The notes below the pieces were generated by a model. The model searched no databases and was not told the origin of the DNA. It saw nothing but the letters and a program-made list of their open reading frames with translations. Made by a program: the position numbers and the translations under genes. Shown one piece after another: positions 8,938 through 18,189 of a stretch of 64,000 bases of DNA. Location of the stretch: assembly GCA_900470285.1 (NCBI GenBank), contig UCAG01000004.1, positions 62,001 to 126,000 of the forward strand, in the 5' to 3' direction. Source of the DNA: Hyphomicrobiales bacterium (GTDB lineage: Bacteria; Pseudomonadota; Alphaproteobacteria; Rhizobiales; Rhizobiaceae). How positions within the stretch are numbered: the stretch's first letter is position 1; every line of letters begins with the position of its first letter.

Positions 8938-10146
8938 TTACTGAATACTATCTTTTGCAGACAGAATTCTCTGGATTATTAAGTACAGACTGCCTCCCGC
9001 TATCGATATGGCGATGATTATCGCTAAGGTGATGTACGCACTTGTATTCTTCAGTGCGAAGGCCATTGCAAAGGGTGCTGCGGCAGATAGCACCAATCTC
9101 GCAGACATCAGTTTTCCCTGCATCGCACCATATCCGGCGCTTCCAAATAAATATAACGGGAGGGAGCCGCTTATAATGCTGAACAAACCATTGCCGAAAC
9201 CAAATAAGCAGGCGAATAATATTGCTGCAGGGATATAAGGTGCGCCGATCATCAATATCATAACGGATAAGGCAATGAACGAGGCTGCGATGACGGCTAA
9301 GTTCACGGGGGATAGGGTTTTTCCCGCCATCATATTGATCAGGCGGCTGGCGACTTGCGATGGCCCGAACACTGCGCCAATAAAGGCTGCTGATTTTGCC
9401 AAGCCCAATATGGCCAGTAGCGGGATCATATGGACAAGGATTGCAGAGGATATCAGTGCCTGTAGGGAAAATGCTGTTAGCAGTACCACGAAGCCTTTAC
9501 GTCTTGATGCCAAAGGCAGTGCGCCAGCTACAGAAGATATTTCTTTGCCGTCATTCTTGCGTTGGTCATGAGTTGTTTTGCTGGTGCGTGTCAGGGAATA
9601 ATGCAGCGGCAGGCATATCACCAGATGGAGACCGGCAAAGACCAGATAGATTTGCTGCCATGTCAGCCATTGCAGTAGTAATGATGTGAGTGGCCAGAAG
9701 ATGGTGGATGCAAAACCGGCTATCAATGTCAGATAGACAATGCTGCGCTGGGCAACCACTGGTTTGATCTGCACAAGCAGTGCAAAGGCGGCGCCGTATT
9801 GTACAAGATTGGCTGCAATCTCCACGATTGTAAGCGTTACAATGAAGGCCAGCGAATTGGGGGAGACTGCGCAAAGGATGAGAGAAAGCGCTGCAAAAGC
9901 AGAGCCGGCTGTCATAATTTGCGCGGCACCTAAGCGATCAATGAGTTTGCCCAGCCAAGGTGCCAGCACACCGCCTGCTAGCAGGGCTATGGACAATATC
10001 CCATAAACCCATTCCGTTGTTGCCTGATAGCCATCCGCAATGGACGGAGCCAGCACACTGAATGAATAGTAGAGTGTGCCGTAGCCGATGATTTGTGTGA
10101 GGCCAAGGCTCAGGATTGCATAAACAGGAAGGCGCTGATCGGTCAT
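8938..10146 (-). CDS. MFS transporter at the end of the ars operon (possibly ArsK-like)
   Basis: A 402-aa major facilitator with about 12 hydrophobic segments and the loop motif GKLIDRLGA after the second helix. It is the last gene of the arsR-acr3-arsC-arsH unit and overlaps arsH by ATGA, which strongly suggests arsenic, antimony or organoarsenical efflux. MFS proteins named ArsK and similar occur in alphaproteobacterial ars islands, but I cannot confirm orthology from sequence alone. Confidence 0.8.
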   Translation of the reverse strand: MTDQRLPVYAILSLGLTQIIGYGTLYYSFSVLAPSIADGYQATTEWVYGILSIALLAGGVLAPWLGKLIDRLGAAQIMTAGSAFAALSLILCAVSPNSLAFIVTLTIVEIAANLVQYGAAFALLVQIKPVVAQRSIVYLTLIAGFASTIFWPLTSLLLQWLTWQQIYLVFAGLHLVICLPLHYSLTRTSKTTHDQRKNDGKEISSVAGALPLASRRKGFVVLLTAFSLQALISSAILVHMIPLLAILGLAKSAAFIGAVFGPSQVASRLINMMAGKTLSPVNLAVIAASFIALSVMILMIGAPYIPAAILFACLFGFGNGLFSIISGSLPLYLFGSAGYGAMQGKLMSARLVLSAAAPFAMAFALKNTSAYITLAIIIAISIAGGSLYLIIQRILSAKDSIQ

Positions 10147-10847
10147 ATGGATTTCAACGAGATACGGGTTTCCAGTTTCTCTGCGGCTTCTTTTCGTTCA
10201 CTGTAACGGTCGGTCAGGTGGTCAGAAATGCCCCGTGTCAGGATGGTGAACTTGATGAGTTCTTCCATGACGTCGACAACTCTTTCATAAAATGAAGAGG
10301 GTTTCATGCGTCCGGCTTCATCAAACTCCTGCCATGCTTTGGCGACTGATGATTGGTTGGGGATTGTAATCATGCGCATCCATCGACCTAGCACACGCAT
10401 TTGGTTCAAAGCATTGAAAGACTGCGAGCCGCCAGAAACCTGCATCAGCGCCAGTGTGCGACCTTGCGTCGGGCGTACAGAGCCGCCCGCTAAAGGTATC
10501 CAGTCAATTTGTGATTTCATGACCGCACTCATAGCGCCGTGGCGTTCAGGACTGGTCCAGACTTGCCCTTCTGACCACACCATCGCTTCGCGTAACTCCT
10601 GAACCTTGCTGTGATCAGCAGTGCTGTCATCTGGCAATGGCAGGCCATCGGCATGATATATTCGTGTTTCTGCCCCCATAAATTCCAGCAGGCGCTGTGC
10701 TTCCAGTGTTAAAAAGCGGCTGTAAGAACGTTCTCTAAGCGACCCGTATAGAAGCAGGATACGAGGCTTATGTGTCAGTAAAGGTGCTTGGAGCTTATCG
10801 TAATCGGGCGCACGATACGCCTGCAGGTCAAGATTGGGCAGTGTCAC
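10143..10847 (-). CDS. arsH: ArsH, NADPH-dependent FMN reductase / organoarsenical oxidase
   Basis: Flavodoxin-fold protein of 234 aa. The FMN phosphate-binding loop is [16 protein letters not shown], and the sequence [20 protein letters not shown] is diagnostic of ArsH. In this family it oxidises trivalent organoarsenicals and shows NADPH:FMN reductase activity. It overlaps the MFS gene by 4 bases and starts 2 bases after arsC, so it is part of the polycistronic ars message. Confidence 0.93.
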   Translation of the reverse strand: MTLPNLDLQAYRAPDYDKLQAPLLTHKPRILLLYGSLRERSYSRFLTLEAQRLLEFMGAETRIYHADGLPLPDDSTADHSKVQELREAMVWSEGQVWTSPERHGAMSAVMKSQIDWIPLAGGSVRPTQGRTLALMQVSGGSQSFNALNQMRVLGRWMRMITIPNQSSVAKAWQEFDEAGRMKPSSFYERVVDVMEELIKFTILTRGISDHLTDRYSERKEAAEKLETRISLKSI

Positions 10848-10849
10848 GA

Positions 10850-11263
10850 TTATCTGTCCTTATGCTCATAGGTGATCTGCTCCCCGTCTTCTTTGGTAAA
10901 GTTGACAGCGGGATTTTCCAGAAGATCAAGAACACGTTCTGACGGGCGACAAAGGGCTGTGCCACGAGGTGTGGCCACAACCGGTCTGTTCATCAGAATC
11001 GGATGTTGCCCAATGAAATCCAGCAACTGATCGTCTGACCATTTCGTATTGGCTAAATCCAGTTCGGCAAAAGGCGTGCCTTTTTCCCGCAGCAAATCCC
11101 GCACGGAAATTTTCATGGCAGCAACAAGTTCTGATAATTGTTCTTTGGATAGCGGTGTTTGCAGATATTCAATGATGACAGGCTCTTCACCACTGGCGCG
11201 GATCATGGCGAGTGTGTTGCGTGAAGTTCCGCATTTAGGGTTGTGATAGATTGTAACGGACAT
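10850..11263 (-). CDS. arsC: Glutaredoxin-coupled arsenate reductase
   Basis: Reduces arsenate to arsenite for export by Acr3. It is a 137-aa ArsC of the plasmid R773/glutaredoxin-dependent type. [16 protein letters not shown] places the catalytic Cys at residue 11, and the Arg-containing [20 protein letters not shown] segment is intact. The start overlaps the acr3 stop region at 11263, indicating tight coupling. Confidence 0.94.
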   Translation of the reverse strand: MSVTIYHNPKCGTSRNTLAMIRASGEEPVIIEYLQTPLSKEQLSELVAAMKISVRDLLREKGTPFAELDLANTKWSDDQLLDFIGQHPILMNRPVVATPRGTALCRPSERVLDLLENPAVNFTKEDGEQITYEHKDR

Positions 11264-12312
11264 CAGATATCGCCTGTTTTGGTTTGATTATTGCCTTGTT
11301 CGTACCAGCTTTTTGACCGGTTCACGATCCAGACAACGGAGAGCATAACGGGGACTTCCACCAAGACGCCGACAACTGTTGCAAGGGCGGCACCGGAACT
11401 GAAACCGAAAAGACTGATGGCTGCGGCTACAGCTAATTCGAAGAAGTTTGAAGCGCCGATCATTGCAGACGGGCCTGCAATACAATGCTGTTCGCCTGAC
11501 ATCCGGTTCAGGATATAGGCCAGACCGGAGTTGAAATAGACTTGGATCAGGATCGGTACAGCAAGCATGGCGATGATCAGTGGCTGGGCGATGATCTGTT
11601 CTCCCTGAAAACCAAAGAGCAAAACAAGTGTGGCAAGAAGTGCGACCAGCGATAATGGCTGTAATGCTTTCAGCAGTTTGTTTAACGACTGTCCATCATT
11701 CTCGGAGAGCAGGCTGCGCCGTATCAGTTGTGCGATGATGACGGGAAAAATGATGTATAAAACCACTGAGAAAATCAGTGTATTCCACGGCACTGTGATC
11801 GCAGATAATCCTAAAAGCAGGCCGACAATCGGGGCAAAAGCAATGACCATGATTGCATCATTCAGTGCCACCTGAGACAGGGTGAAATGGGGTTCGCCCT
11901 TAATCAGGTTTGACCAGACAAAGACCATTGCTGTGCATGGTGCTGCAGCCAGAATAATCAGGCCTGCTATGTAAGAGTCGATTTGCTCTTGCGGGAGATA
12001 TGGCCGGAACAGCCAGCCGATAAAAAGCCAGCCCAGCAAGGCCATAGAGAAGGGTTTAACCGCCCAGTTGACGAAGAGTGTCACGCTGATGCCGCGCCAA
12101 TGCTGGCCGACCTGACGCATCGCTGAGAAGTCGATTTTAAGCAGCATGGGAATGATCATCAGCCAGATCAGGATGGCAACAGGTATATTGACCTTAGCAA
12201 CCTCTGCTGCCCCGACCATATGAAAAGCAGCAGGGAACAGATGTCCCAGGGCAATTCCTATGATGATACATAGGGCAACCCAGAGTGTCAGATATCGTTC
12301 AAAGACAGACAT
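11263..12312 (-). CDS. acr3: Acr3-family arsenite efflux permease
   Basis: Arsenite antiporter of 349 aa with ten predicted membrane helices. It carries the Acr3-specific AAPCTAMVFVWSNLIKGEP, in which the conserved Cys of the fourth helix is present, and a GASNFFELAVAAAI helix. It sits between arsR (92 bases upstream) and arsC, and exports the arsenite made by ArsC. Confidence 0.94.
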   Translation of the reverse strand: MSVFERYLTLWVALCIIIGIALGHLFPAAFHMVGAAEVAKVNIPVAILIWLMIIPMLLKIDFSAMRQVGQHWRGISVTLFVNWAVKPFSMALLGWLFIGWLFRPYLPQEQIDSYIAGLIILAAAPCTAMVFVWSNLIKGEPHFTLSQVALNDAIMVIAFAPIVGLLLGLSAITVPWNTLIFSVVLYIIFPVIIAQLIRRSLLSENDGQSLNKLLKALQPLSLVALLATLVLLFGFQGEQIIAQPLIIAMLAVPILIQVYFNSGLAYILNRMSGEQHCIAGPSAMIGASNFFELAVAAAISLFGFSSGAALATVVGVLVEVPVMLSVVWIVNRSKSWYEQGNNQTKTGDI

Positions 12313-12404
12313 GACTTTTCCTTGACTGGTTTCATGTCATGGAGCGAAACCAGCCTTATTCAGATGTGATAATCAGAGAATTTCAGATTGTTATGCAGGA
12401 GGAT

Positions 12405-12767
12405 TCAGACTGGATGATCCGGCTGCTCCTTTGACGTACAGCAGGGCGTAAGGCTCCGGATAAGGGGAGTGCAAAGTTCTTCACTGCCGCCACAACAATC
12501 CTTGATCATGAAAAGCGTCAGTTCCCGAAATGTATCAAGATCAGCACGGTAGATGATTGACCGGCTCTGGCGTTCTCCTTTGATCAACCCCGCCCGTGAC
12601 AGGGTCGACAGATGGGCTGACATTGTATTCTGGGGCACATCCAATACACGTGCCAGTTCACCTGCCGGTAAACCGTTCGGTTCGTGTTTGACCAATAGCC
12701 GGAAAGTTTCCAGTCGTGTGGTCTGTGCTAAGGCTGCGAGTGCCGTGATTGCTGTTTCGTTTTCCAT
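12405..12767 (-). CDS. arsR: ArsR-family arsenite-responsive repressor
   Basis: Winged-helix repressor of 120 aa. The DNA-recognition helix region is DVPQNTMSAHLSTLSRAGLI. Candidate arsenite ligands are Cys91, Cys92 and Cys99 near the C-terminus (DCCGGSEELC), a layout close to the atypical C-terminal site of Acidithiobacillus-type ArsR rather than the helix-3 CVC site. A further Cys pair is at 109-110. It heads the operon. Confidence 0.92.
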   Translation of the reverse strand: MENETAITALAALAQTTRLETFRLLVKHEPNGLPAGELARVLDVPQNTMSAHLSTLSRAGLIKGERQSRSIIYRADLDTFRELTLFMIKDCCGGSEELCTPLIRSLTPCCTSKEQPDHPV

Positions 12768-12789
12768 ATATCCAGAATAATAGATATAT
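12766..12789 (-). promoter_or_regulatory. Candidate ArsR operator
   Basis: Dyad ATATATC-N10-GATATAT overlapping the arsR start codon in the AT-rich stretch before the ars operon. Size and position suit an ArsR dimer site blocking its own operon. This is inference from symmetry alone. Confidence 0.45.
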
Positions 12790-13145
12790 AAATGATGTCA
12801 ATTGTTTTAATCAGTTAATTTGGTGAGGAAATGATGTGAAGGCTTGGATTGCTGATGCTTGCTGCGGCTCATTCTGGCGGGATTAACCGCTCGCCCATTC
12901 AGATCGTTGCAGAACTTGCAAAACAATCCTCCGCTTAAAGCTTTACCACTGCTGTATAAAGCCATTGTCTTTATACAGCAGTGGTAAAAGCATTTTTGTA
13001 GCGCTTGTATAAGAGAAGCAAGTACCAACATTGAGTTTGACGAGGTGCCTGACAATTCGGCCAAATATTCTGGCAGCATCAAGGGTGCGTTTATGTGTCG
13101 GGCCCGATAATATGATCGTATAGCGGCAGAGTTGGTGTTCCCGTT
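12790..13145. other. Gap between arsR and cueR with a 20-bp inverted repeat
   Basis: No gene is convincing here. It contains a perfect 20-bp inverted repeat and, on the plus strand from about 13020, a short stretch that reads like protein (TNIEFDEVPDNSAKYSG and on) but without a usable start. This may be a decayed gene. It is the seam between the arsenic and copper blocks. Confidence 0.4.
12942..12988. repeat. Perfect 20-bp inverted repeat (hairpin)
   Basis: Arms at 12942-12961 and 12969-12988 are exact reverse complements with a 7-base loop. A T-run follows only on the plus-strand side (ATTTTTG), so it is not an ideal terminator for cueR, which runs the other way. It could be a terminator, a remnant repeat or an element end. 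Confidence 0.75.
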
Positions 13146-13595
13146 TCATTGCAATCGGCGATCCACAGCGCCACGCCTCGGCCGGATAGAGAGATCTTCA
13201 TCTTCCGGATCTGTCTCGAGGCGTTTCAGGATCGGGCAGTGAGGCCGGTGGTCGCCCTGACAAGCATTGACCAGCATTGTCAGTGTGTTGGACATATCTT
13301 GCAGAGCTTTGATTTTAACTGCCAGCTCGTCAATATGGCCTTGTGCCATTTGTTTGACTTCTGCACTCTTGCGAGAATCATCCCGCCACAGACTGAGAAG
13401 GTCGCTGATTTCGGCAACGGAAAATCCCAGATCGCGTGCCCGCCGGATGAAGCGGAGCATATGGATATCGGTGTTGGAATAATCACGATAGCCGGCGGAT
13501 GTGCGGTCAGCGACCGGCACAAGCCCGATTTGCTCATAATAGCGGATCATTTTAGCTGATACGCCGGAAGCTTTTGCTGCCTGACCAATATTCAT
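13146..13595 (-). CDS. cueR: CueR, copper(I)-responsive MerR-family activator
   Basis: Activator that twists promoters with a 19-bp spacer when Cu(I) (or Ag/Au) binds. The MerR helix-turn-helix is at the N-terminus (KMIRYYEQIGLVP, ending near residue 27). Metal ligands fall at Cys112 and Cys120 (ACQGDHRPHC), the same numbering as E. coli CueR. Ser77 is present where divalent-metal sensors have Cys, which supports a monovalent ion. The protein is 149 aa with a longer, Arg-rich tail than the usual ~135 aa. It lies 60 bases downstream of copA on the same strand, so it is probably induced with its own target. Confidence 0.93.
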   Translation of the reverse strand: MNIGQAAKASGVSAKMIRYYEQIGLVPVADRTSAGYRDYSNTDIHMLRFIRRARDLGFSVAEISDLLSLWRDDSRKSAEVKQMAQGHIDELAVKIKALQDMSNTLTMLVNACQGDHRPHCPILKRLETDPEDEDLSIRPRRGAVDRRLQ

Positions 13596-13615
13596 TTCGT
13601 TTTCCTTTAAACATT

Positions 13616-13648
13616 TTGCAGCCGGTCAGAGGGAGAGACCGGCTGCAA
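13616..13648. repeat. Hairpin in the copA-cueR junction
   Basis: Stem TTGCAGCCGGTC / GACCGGCTGCAA with a 9-base loop between copA and cueR. On the transcribed minus strand it is followed by A-rich rather than T-rich sequence, so it is more likely a processing or partial-attenuation hairpin than a true terminator. Confidence 0.6.
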
Positions 13649-13655
13649 GGTTTTG

Positions 13656-16157
13656 TTAGTTGGCGATTTTGAATGAACGCAAGCGCAGGGCGTTACCCAG
13701 CACAAACACACTGGATAGTGCCATCGCACCGGCGGCAAAAACCGGAGACAGCAGAATGCCATAGGCCGGATAAAGCAAACCGGCTGCAACCGGAACCAGA
13801 GCGGCATTATAGATAAATGCCCAGAACAGGTTTTGCCGGATATTGCCGATGGTTGCTTTTGACAGGGCAATTGCATTCGGCACGCCCTGTAAGCTACCGG
13901 ACATCAGAACAACGTCTGCTGCTTCAATGGCGATATCTGTTCCTGTGCCGATGGCCAGACCCACATCCGCCTCGGCCAGTGCCGGCGCATCATTAATGCC
14001 ATCGCCAACGAATGCAGTCTGACCATATTGAGCCTTCAGGCGGCGGATAGCTTCAACTTTGCCGTCCGGCAGTACTTCAGCCACCACTTCATCAATGCCC
14101 AAACGCGCTGCAATGGCTTTGGCGGTGCGGGCATTGTCACCGGTAATCATTGCCACTTTGAGGCCGAGATTATGCATGGCTTTAATGGCCGCAGGTGTGG
14201 TTTCCTTGATCGGATCGGCAACAGCAATGATGGCTGCCAGCTTGCCGTCGATTGCCGCATAAAGCGGGGATTTACCTTCATTACCAAGACGTTCAGCAAC
14301 TTTGGCAAAAGCAGATACATCATGGCCGAGTTCGGTCATATAACGGTCTGCACCAATCTCAATGCGTTTGCCATCCACTACCGCTTTGACACCGAAACCT
14401 GTTACCGATTCAAAATCGGATACGGGTGACAATGAAAGCCCTTCATCTGCTGCCGCATCAACAATGGCACGGGCAATCGGATGTTCTGACTTGGCTTCGA
14501 CTGCTGCAACAAGTGCCAGCACATTGGCACGATCAAAGCCATTTGCCAGTTCCAGATCTGTCAGAGCAGGTTTACCTTCAGTCAGCGTGCCTGTTTTATC
14601 GAGAGCGACAACCTTGGCATCTTTGAGCAATTGCAGCGCTTCACCTTTGCGGAAAAGGACACCGAGTTCCGCACCGCGACCGGTGCCGACCATGATTGAG
14701 GTTGGTGTTGCCAGACCCATGGCACACGGGCAGGCGATAATCAGCACGGCAACAGCATTCACCAATGCGAAAGTCAGAGCCGGTGACGGACCAAGGATGA
14801 GCCATGCGGCAAATGTCAGAGCGGCCACTGCAAAGACAGCTGGTACAAACCACATGGTCACTTTGTCGACCAGTGCCTGAATTGGCAGTTTTGAACCTTG
14901 TGCTTCTTCAACCATACGGATGATCTGGGACAGGACAGTGTTGCCGCCGACGGCGGTTGCACGATAGGCAAAGGCCCCTTTCTGATTGACCGTGCCGCCG
15001 ACGATCTCACTGCCAACGGATTTTGCCACAGGGATCGGCTCGCCGGTGATCATGGATTCGTCGACATAGCTGGTACCTTCGATGACTTCGCCATCGACCG
15101 GCAGACGCTCACCCGGGCGGACTTCAACAATATCACCGGACACAACATCATCAATCGGCAGGTCGACGACCTGACCATTTCTGCGCACCCGTGCGGTTTT
15201 TGCCTGAAGACCGGCCAGACGCTTGATCGCCTCGGAAGTACGTCCTTTAGCGCGGGCTTCCAACAACCGGCCGAGCAGGATCAGCGTGACAATAACGGCT
15301 GCCGCTTCATAATAGACATTGATGGTACCGGCAGGCAGAAGGCCAGGCGCAAAGGTCGCAACCAGCGAATAGCCGTAAGCTGCAAGCGTGCCGACAGCCA
15401 CCAGCGAGTTCATATCCGGTGCAAAACGCATAAGCGCCGGAAGTCCTTTTTCATAAAACCGGATACCCGGAATGAAGAGCACCAAAGTCGTCAGAGCAAA
15501 CTGGATATACCAGTTCCACTGCATGCCGATGGTTGATTCAATCAGCCCGTGCACACCCGGAATAATATGCGATCCCATTTCCATCAGGAAAACAGGAAGC
15601 GTCAGAACCGCAGCTATGGTGAAATCGCGGGTCAGCTCACGCCGTTCGGTTTCTTTTCTCTCTGCCCGTGCGTCATCCTCATTGCTGCTCTGGCTACCTG
15701 AGCCTGCAATCAGCTTGGCCTCATAACCGGCATCAGCAATTGCGGCGATCAGGTCTGCGGTACTCGCCGTTCCGTGAATAGTTGCGCGTTCTGTTGCCAG
15801 ATTGACCACAGCATTTGTAACGCCCGAAATAGCTTTCAATGCGCGTTCAACACGGCCGACACAGGATGCGCAGGTCATGCCTTCAACGGAGAGCTCTACA
15901 GGGCCGGTCGCCGCAGGCATTTGCGCAGGTACAGAGTAGCCGGCCTTTTCGATGGCTTCGATTAATCTCACGCGAGGGACAGTTGAGTCGGTTGTGATAT
16001 TTGCGCGCTCTGTTGCCAGATTGACCGATACAGTTTCAACACCCGGCACTGCTTTGAGTGCGCGTTCAATACTGCCGACGCAGGATGCGCAGGTCATTCC
16101 TTCAACAGGTAAGGACACAGTTTCAGATAAGTCTTTTGCTCGAACGGGGGCATTCAT
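13656..16157 (-). CDS. copA: Cu(+)-exporting P1B-type ATPase CopA
   Basis: Cytoplasmic-membrane copper pump of 833 aa. Two N-terminal heavy-metal-associated domains each carry MTCASC. All P1B landmarks are present: the CPC transport site in [11 protein letters not shown], phosphorylation motif DKTGT, SEHP motif and [10 protein letters not shown] hinge. The open frame continues to 16202, but the start at 16157 (MNAPVRAKD) is chosen because AAGGAGG sits just upstream and because the longer version runs back towards the promoter. Transcription starts at a CueR-type promoter 41 bases before the start. Confidence 0.96.
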   Translation of the reverse strand: MNAPVRAKDLSETVSLPVEGMTCASCVGSIERALKAVPGVETVSVNLATERANITTDSTVPRVRLIEAIEKAGYSVPAQMPAATGPVELSVEGMTCASCVGRVERALKAISGVTNAVVNLATERATIHGTASTADLIAAIADAGYEAKLIAGSGSQSSNEDDARAERKETERRELTRDFTIAAVLTLPVFLMEMGSHIIPGVHGLIESTIGMQWNWYIQFALTTLVLFIPGIRFYEKGLPALMRFAPDMNSLVAVGTLAAYGYSLVATFAPGLLPAGTINVYYEAAAVIVTLILLGRLLEARAKGRTSEAIKRLAGLQAKTARVRRNGQVVDLPIDDVVSGDIVEVRPGERLPVDGEVIEGTSYVDESMITGEPIPVAKSVGSEIVGGTVNQKGAFAYRATAVGGNTVLSQIIRMVEEAQGSKLPIQALVDKVTMWFVPAVFAVAALTFAAWLILGPSPALTFALVNAVAVLIIACPCAMGLATPTSIMVGTGRGAELGVLFRKGEALQLLKDAKVVALDKTGTLTEGKPALTDLELANGFDRANVLALVAAVEAKSEHPIARAIVDAAADEGLSLSPVSDFESVTGFGVKAVVDGKRIEIGADRYMTELGHDVSAFAKVAERLGNEGKSPLYAAIDGKLAAIIAVADPIKETTPAAIKAMHNLGLKVAMITGDNARTAKAIAARLGIDEVVAEVLPDGKVEAIRRLKAQYGQTAFVGDGINDAPALAEADVGLAIGTGTDIAIEAADVVLMSGSLQGVPNAIALSKATIGNIRQNLFWAFIYNAALVPVAAGLLYPAYGILLSPVFAAGAMALSSVFVLGNALRLRSFKIAN

Positions 16158-16197
16158 AGCCGCCTCCTTTTCTTTCCGAAAATTTAAATTCGTTATG

Positions 16198-16228
16198 AGC
16201 ATGAGGCTTCCAACAATTGGAAGGTCAA
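16198..16228 (-). promoter_or_regulatory. CueR-type promoter of copA
   Basis: On the minus strand: TTGACC (-35), a 19-bp spacer holding the dyad CTTCCAATTGTTGGAAG, then CATGCT (-10). The long spacer with an embedded CTTCC/GGAAG dyad is the signature of MerR/CueR-activated promoters such as E. coli copA. Confidence 0.88.
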
Positions 16229-16254
16229 GAGCAAAAATTTATTTGTTTTCACTC

Positions 16255-16285
16255 TTGACCTTTCCATGGTTGGAAACCCCATCTT
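16255..16285 (+). promoter_or_regulatory. CueR-type promoter of copZ
   Basis: TTGACC, a 19-bp spacer containing TTTCC-ATGGT-TGGAAA, then CATCTT, 33 bases before the copZ start. It is divergent from the copA promoter with 26 bases between the two -35 boxes. Confidence 0.88.
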
Positions 16286-16318
16286 GATGTCATGAGAGCC
16301 AAATAAAGGAGAAGTCTC

Positions 16319-16513
16319 ATGGAACTGAAAATCGAAAATATGACCTGCGGCGGTTGCGCTAAATCCGTGACCAAAGCCATTCAATCGGTGGATGCCAATG
16401 CGAAGATTGAAACCGATCCGGCAACACGGCTGGTAAGAATTGAAACTGCTGTCAGTTCTGATGCACTGCAGAAAGTTCTCGAAGAGGCAGGTTATCCCGC
16501 AGCTGTAAACTAA
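16319..16513 (+). CDS. copZ: CopZ-like copper chaperone
   Basis: A 64-aa single heavy-metal-associated domain with the metal site MTCGGC (residues 9-14). It probably ferries cytosolic Cu(I) to CopA. An AAAGGAGA ribosome site precedes it. It is transcribed divergently from copA from its own CueR-type promoter and followed after 14 bases by a Met/His-rich mini-protein. Confidence 0.93.
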   Translation: MELKIENMTCGGCAKSVTKAIQSVDANAKIETDPATRLVRIETAVSSDALQKVLEEAGYPAAVN

Positions 16514-16527
16514 ACAGGGGAATGATT

Positions 16528-16710
16528 ATGAACAAGCTGAGCCTCATTCTTATTGCAGGCGCACTTGCTGTGAGTGTCGGGCTGGTATTTGTGCAAAACC
16601 GGCTGGAAATGAAAGGCGGAATGCAAGGGCATTCCATGCAGGGCATGACAATGCCGGATCATGCAATGCGGACAGAAGAGGCGTCTTCTGAGTCGACACC
16701 GGTGCCGTGA
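16528..16710 (+). CDS. Small Met/His-rich exported or membrane-anchored protein, likely copper-binding
   Basis: 60 aa: an N-terminal hydrophobic helix (about residues 4-22) followed by a tail with Met28, 32, 37, 40, 42, 47 and His35, 45, then an acidic/Pro end. Met/His clusters like this bind Cu(I)/Ag(I) in CusF, CopC and similar proteins, so a periplasmic copper-binding peptide is inferred. The start at 16528 is preferred to 16522 because AGGGG (16516-16520) is 7 bases from it but only 1 base from the earlier ATG. It follows copZ on the same message. I recognise no named family. Confidence 0.75.
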   Translation: MNKLSLILIAGALAVSVGLVFVQNRLEMKGGMQGHSMQGMTMPDHAMRTEEASSESTPVP

Positions 16711-16758
16711 CAATTAGCTGGCAATGTGTTGAGGATTCGCTATATCCGCATCATGAAG

Positions 16759-16790
16759 AACCCGCTGCGATCATTTCGCAGCGGGTTTTA
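16759..16790. terminator. Terminator between the copZ unit and the ferredoxin-reductase unit
   Basis: 12-bp perfect stem AACCCGCTGCGA / TCGCAGCGGGTT, 5-base loop, T-rich end. It lies between two convergent units and probably serves both. Confidence 0.88.
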
Positions 16791-16797
16791 CTGTATT

Positions 16798-17826
16798 TTA
16801 TTCGGCTACAGCCGCGATTGGTAATGTTTCCGGCGTGAAGAATATATCAGCATGCATATCTTCTTTTTGTAATCCGCGGGCAAAAGTAACAGCCATTGCT
16901 GCATCCACCATTAATGGTGGCCCCGCGACATAAGCTTTCCAGCCGCTGAAATCAGAAATGTCCTCTGCAACCGCGCGGGTCACAAAACCGCTTCGGTAAA
17001 GTTCAGAGCGTGCCTCTGATAAGACCGGTGTGAAAGACAGGTTCGGATGCTTTTCTGTCAGACCACGAAAATGCTCCGTGAGATAAAGATCACGTTCGGA
17101 GCGTGCGCCGAAATAGACATGAATCCTTTGTTTCATACCATGGACAAGAGCGGTTTCTACAATGGATTTGATCGGGGCAAGCCCCGAGCCACCGGCAATA
17201 CACAGGATCGGGCCACTATGATACTGCCGCAGAAAGGAAGCCCCTAAAGCGACCTCCATCTTTATGGGATCACCGGTTTTCAATGTCTGATGCACATAGC
17301 CGGATGTAGTGCCTGCGGGAACATGGCGGATGTGAAATTCTAAGTGTCTCTCACCGGAGCGGTTTGCCATGGAGTAACTGCGGGAAGGTACGCTGTTAAA
17401 GCTGAGTTCAGCATATTGACCTGCTTCAAAATTCAGTGGCAAACCATTTTCAGGTGTGACCTGCACCAGCTTGATATCATGGGTGAGATCTTCAATACGG
17501 GTAACAATGCCTTTTACCCGCTGCGCAGGTTGCAGTTCTTCATGCTCTGTGCCCAGCCACGCCACAGCTGCATCTGTCAGCGGTACAGAACGGCATGCAA
17601 GGATCAGGCCATCTGCTTTTTCCTCATCAGACAGGGCAAAACGGGAATGCTGAAGCATTTCCACTTCCCCTTCAATAAGGCGGGATTTGCAGGAGCCGCA
17701 ACGGCCGGATTTGCAACCGTGAGGATAGGAAATACCTGATGTCAAAGCCGCTTCCAGCAGAGTTTGCCCGTCAGCACAGGTAATACTGCTGCGGGCCTGA
17801 CGGATATCAATGCGTTTTGAGGTCAT
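16798..17826 (-). CDS. 2Fe-2S ferredoxin / FAD / NAD(P)H reductase
   Basis: A 342-aa three-domain electron-transfer protein. The N-terminal plant-type ferredoxin has ligands Cys38, 43, 46 and 78. The FAD domain carries RSYSMANRS (149-157), and the pyridine-nucleotide domain carries AGGSGLAPIK (211-220). The order resembles reductase components of ring hydroxylases and CDP-6-deoxyglucoseen reductase, but no oxygenase is nearby. It overlaps the glutaredoxin gene by ATGA and lies under a CueR-type promoter, so a role in copper-stress redox chemistry is inferred. The partner and substrate are unknown. Confidence 0.85.
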   Translation of the reverse strand: MTSKRIDIRQARSSITCADGQTLLEAALTSGISYPHGCKSGRCGSCKSRLIEGEVEMLQHSRFALSDEEKADGLILACRSVPLTDAAVAWLGTEHEELQPAQRVKGIVTRIEDLTHDIKLVQVTPENGLPLNFEAGQYAELSFNSVPSRSYSMANRSGERHLEFHIRHVPAGTTSGYVHQTLKTGDPIKMEVALGASFLRQYHSGPILCIAGGSGLAPIKSIVETALVHGMKQRIHVYFGARSERDLYLTEHFRGLTEKHPNLSFTPVLSEARSELYRSGFVTRAVAEDISDFSGWKAYVAGPPLMVDAAMAVTFARGLQKEDMHADIFFTPETLPIAAVAE

Positions 17827-18110
17827 GGTTGTGCCTCTGATGTTTTCAGCTGCGCATCTGACAAACCTAGTGCCTTCATCAAACCGGGTTTCTGGCTCAA
17901 AAATGTGCCGTAAAAAACCTGATCGCCGACAATGCTGATCGGTGCAATACGCACACCTGTACGTGTTTTGGCTTCTTCTGCGATCAGCGGATCGGTGAGA
18001 TCGCGTTCCTCATAGGCAATCTTTTGCTGGGCGAGCCAACGCTTGAGTGCATGGCAATCGGGGCAGGTCGGAGTTGTATAGATGAGGAGTTGCGGTGTAC
18101 CGGCATTCAT
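17823..18110 (-). CDS. Glutaredoxin-like protein (CPDC)
   Basis: A 95-aa thioredoxin-fold protein with redox motif CPDC at residues 16-19, close to NrdH/glutaredoxin, and a cis-proline at about 57 (RIAPISIVG). The open frame reaches 18191, but that start would sit inside the promoter -10 region. MNAGTP at 18110 is chosen, with AAAGG upstream and a proper strand-1 start. It is translationally coupled (ATGA) to the ferredoxin/FAD reductase, which may reduce it directly (inference). Confidence 0.85.
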   Translation of the reverse strand: MNAGTPQLLIYTTPTCPDCHALKRWLAQQKIAYEERDLTDPLIAEEAKTRTGVRIAPISIVGDQVFYGTFLSQKPGLMKALGLSDAQLKTSEAQP

Positions 18111-18189
18111 CTTTTTGCCTTTCTCTGAATGGGACAAGGTTCCTCTGAAAACAGCGACTGAATTGTGCTGACAGAACAACATTGCAGGC

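Noticed and set aside
12807-13149. Two overlapping minus-strand frames between arsR and cueR
   Set aside because: Both run through the 20-bp hairpin, lack ribosome sites and show no motif; possible decayed DNA but not genes.
14898-15536. 212-codon plus-strand frame
   Set aside because: Antisense shadow of copA.
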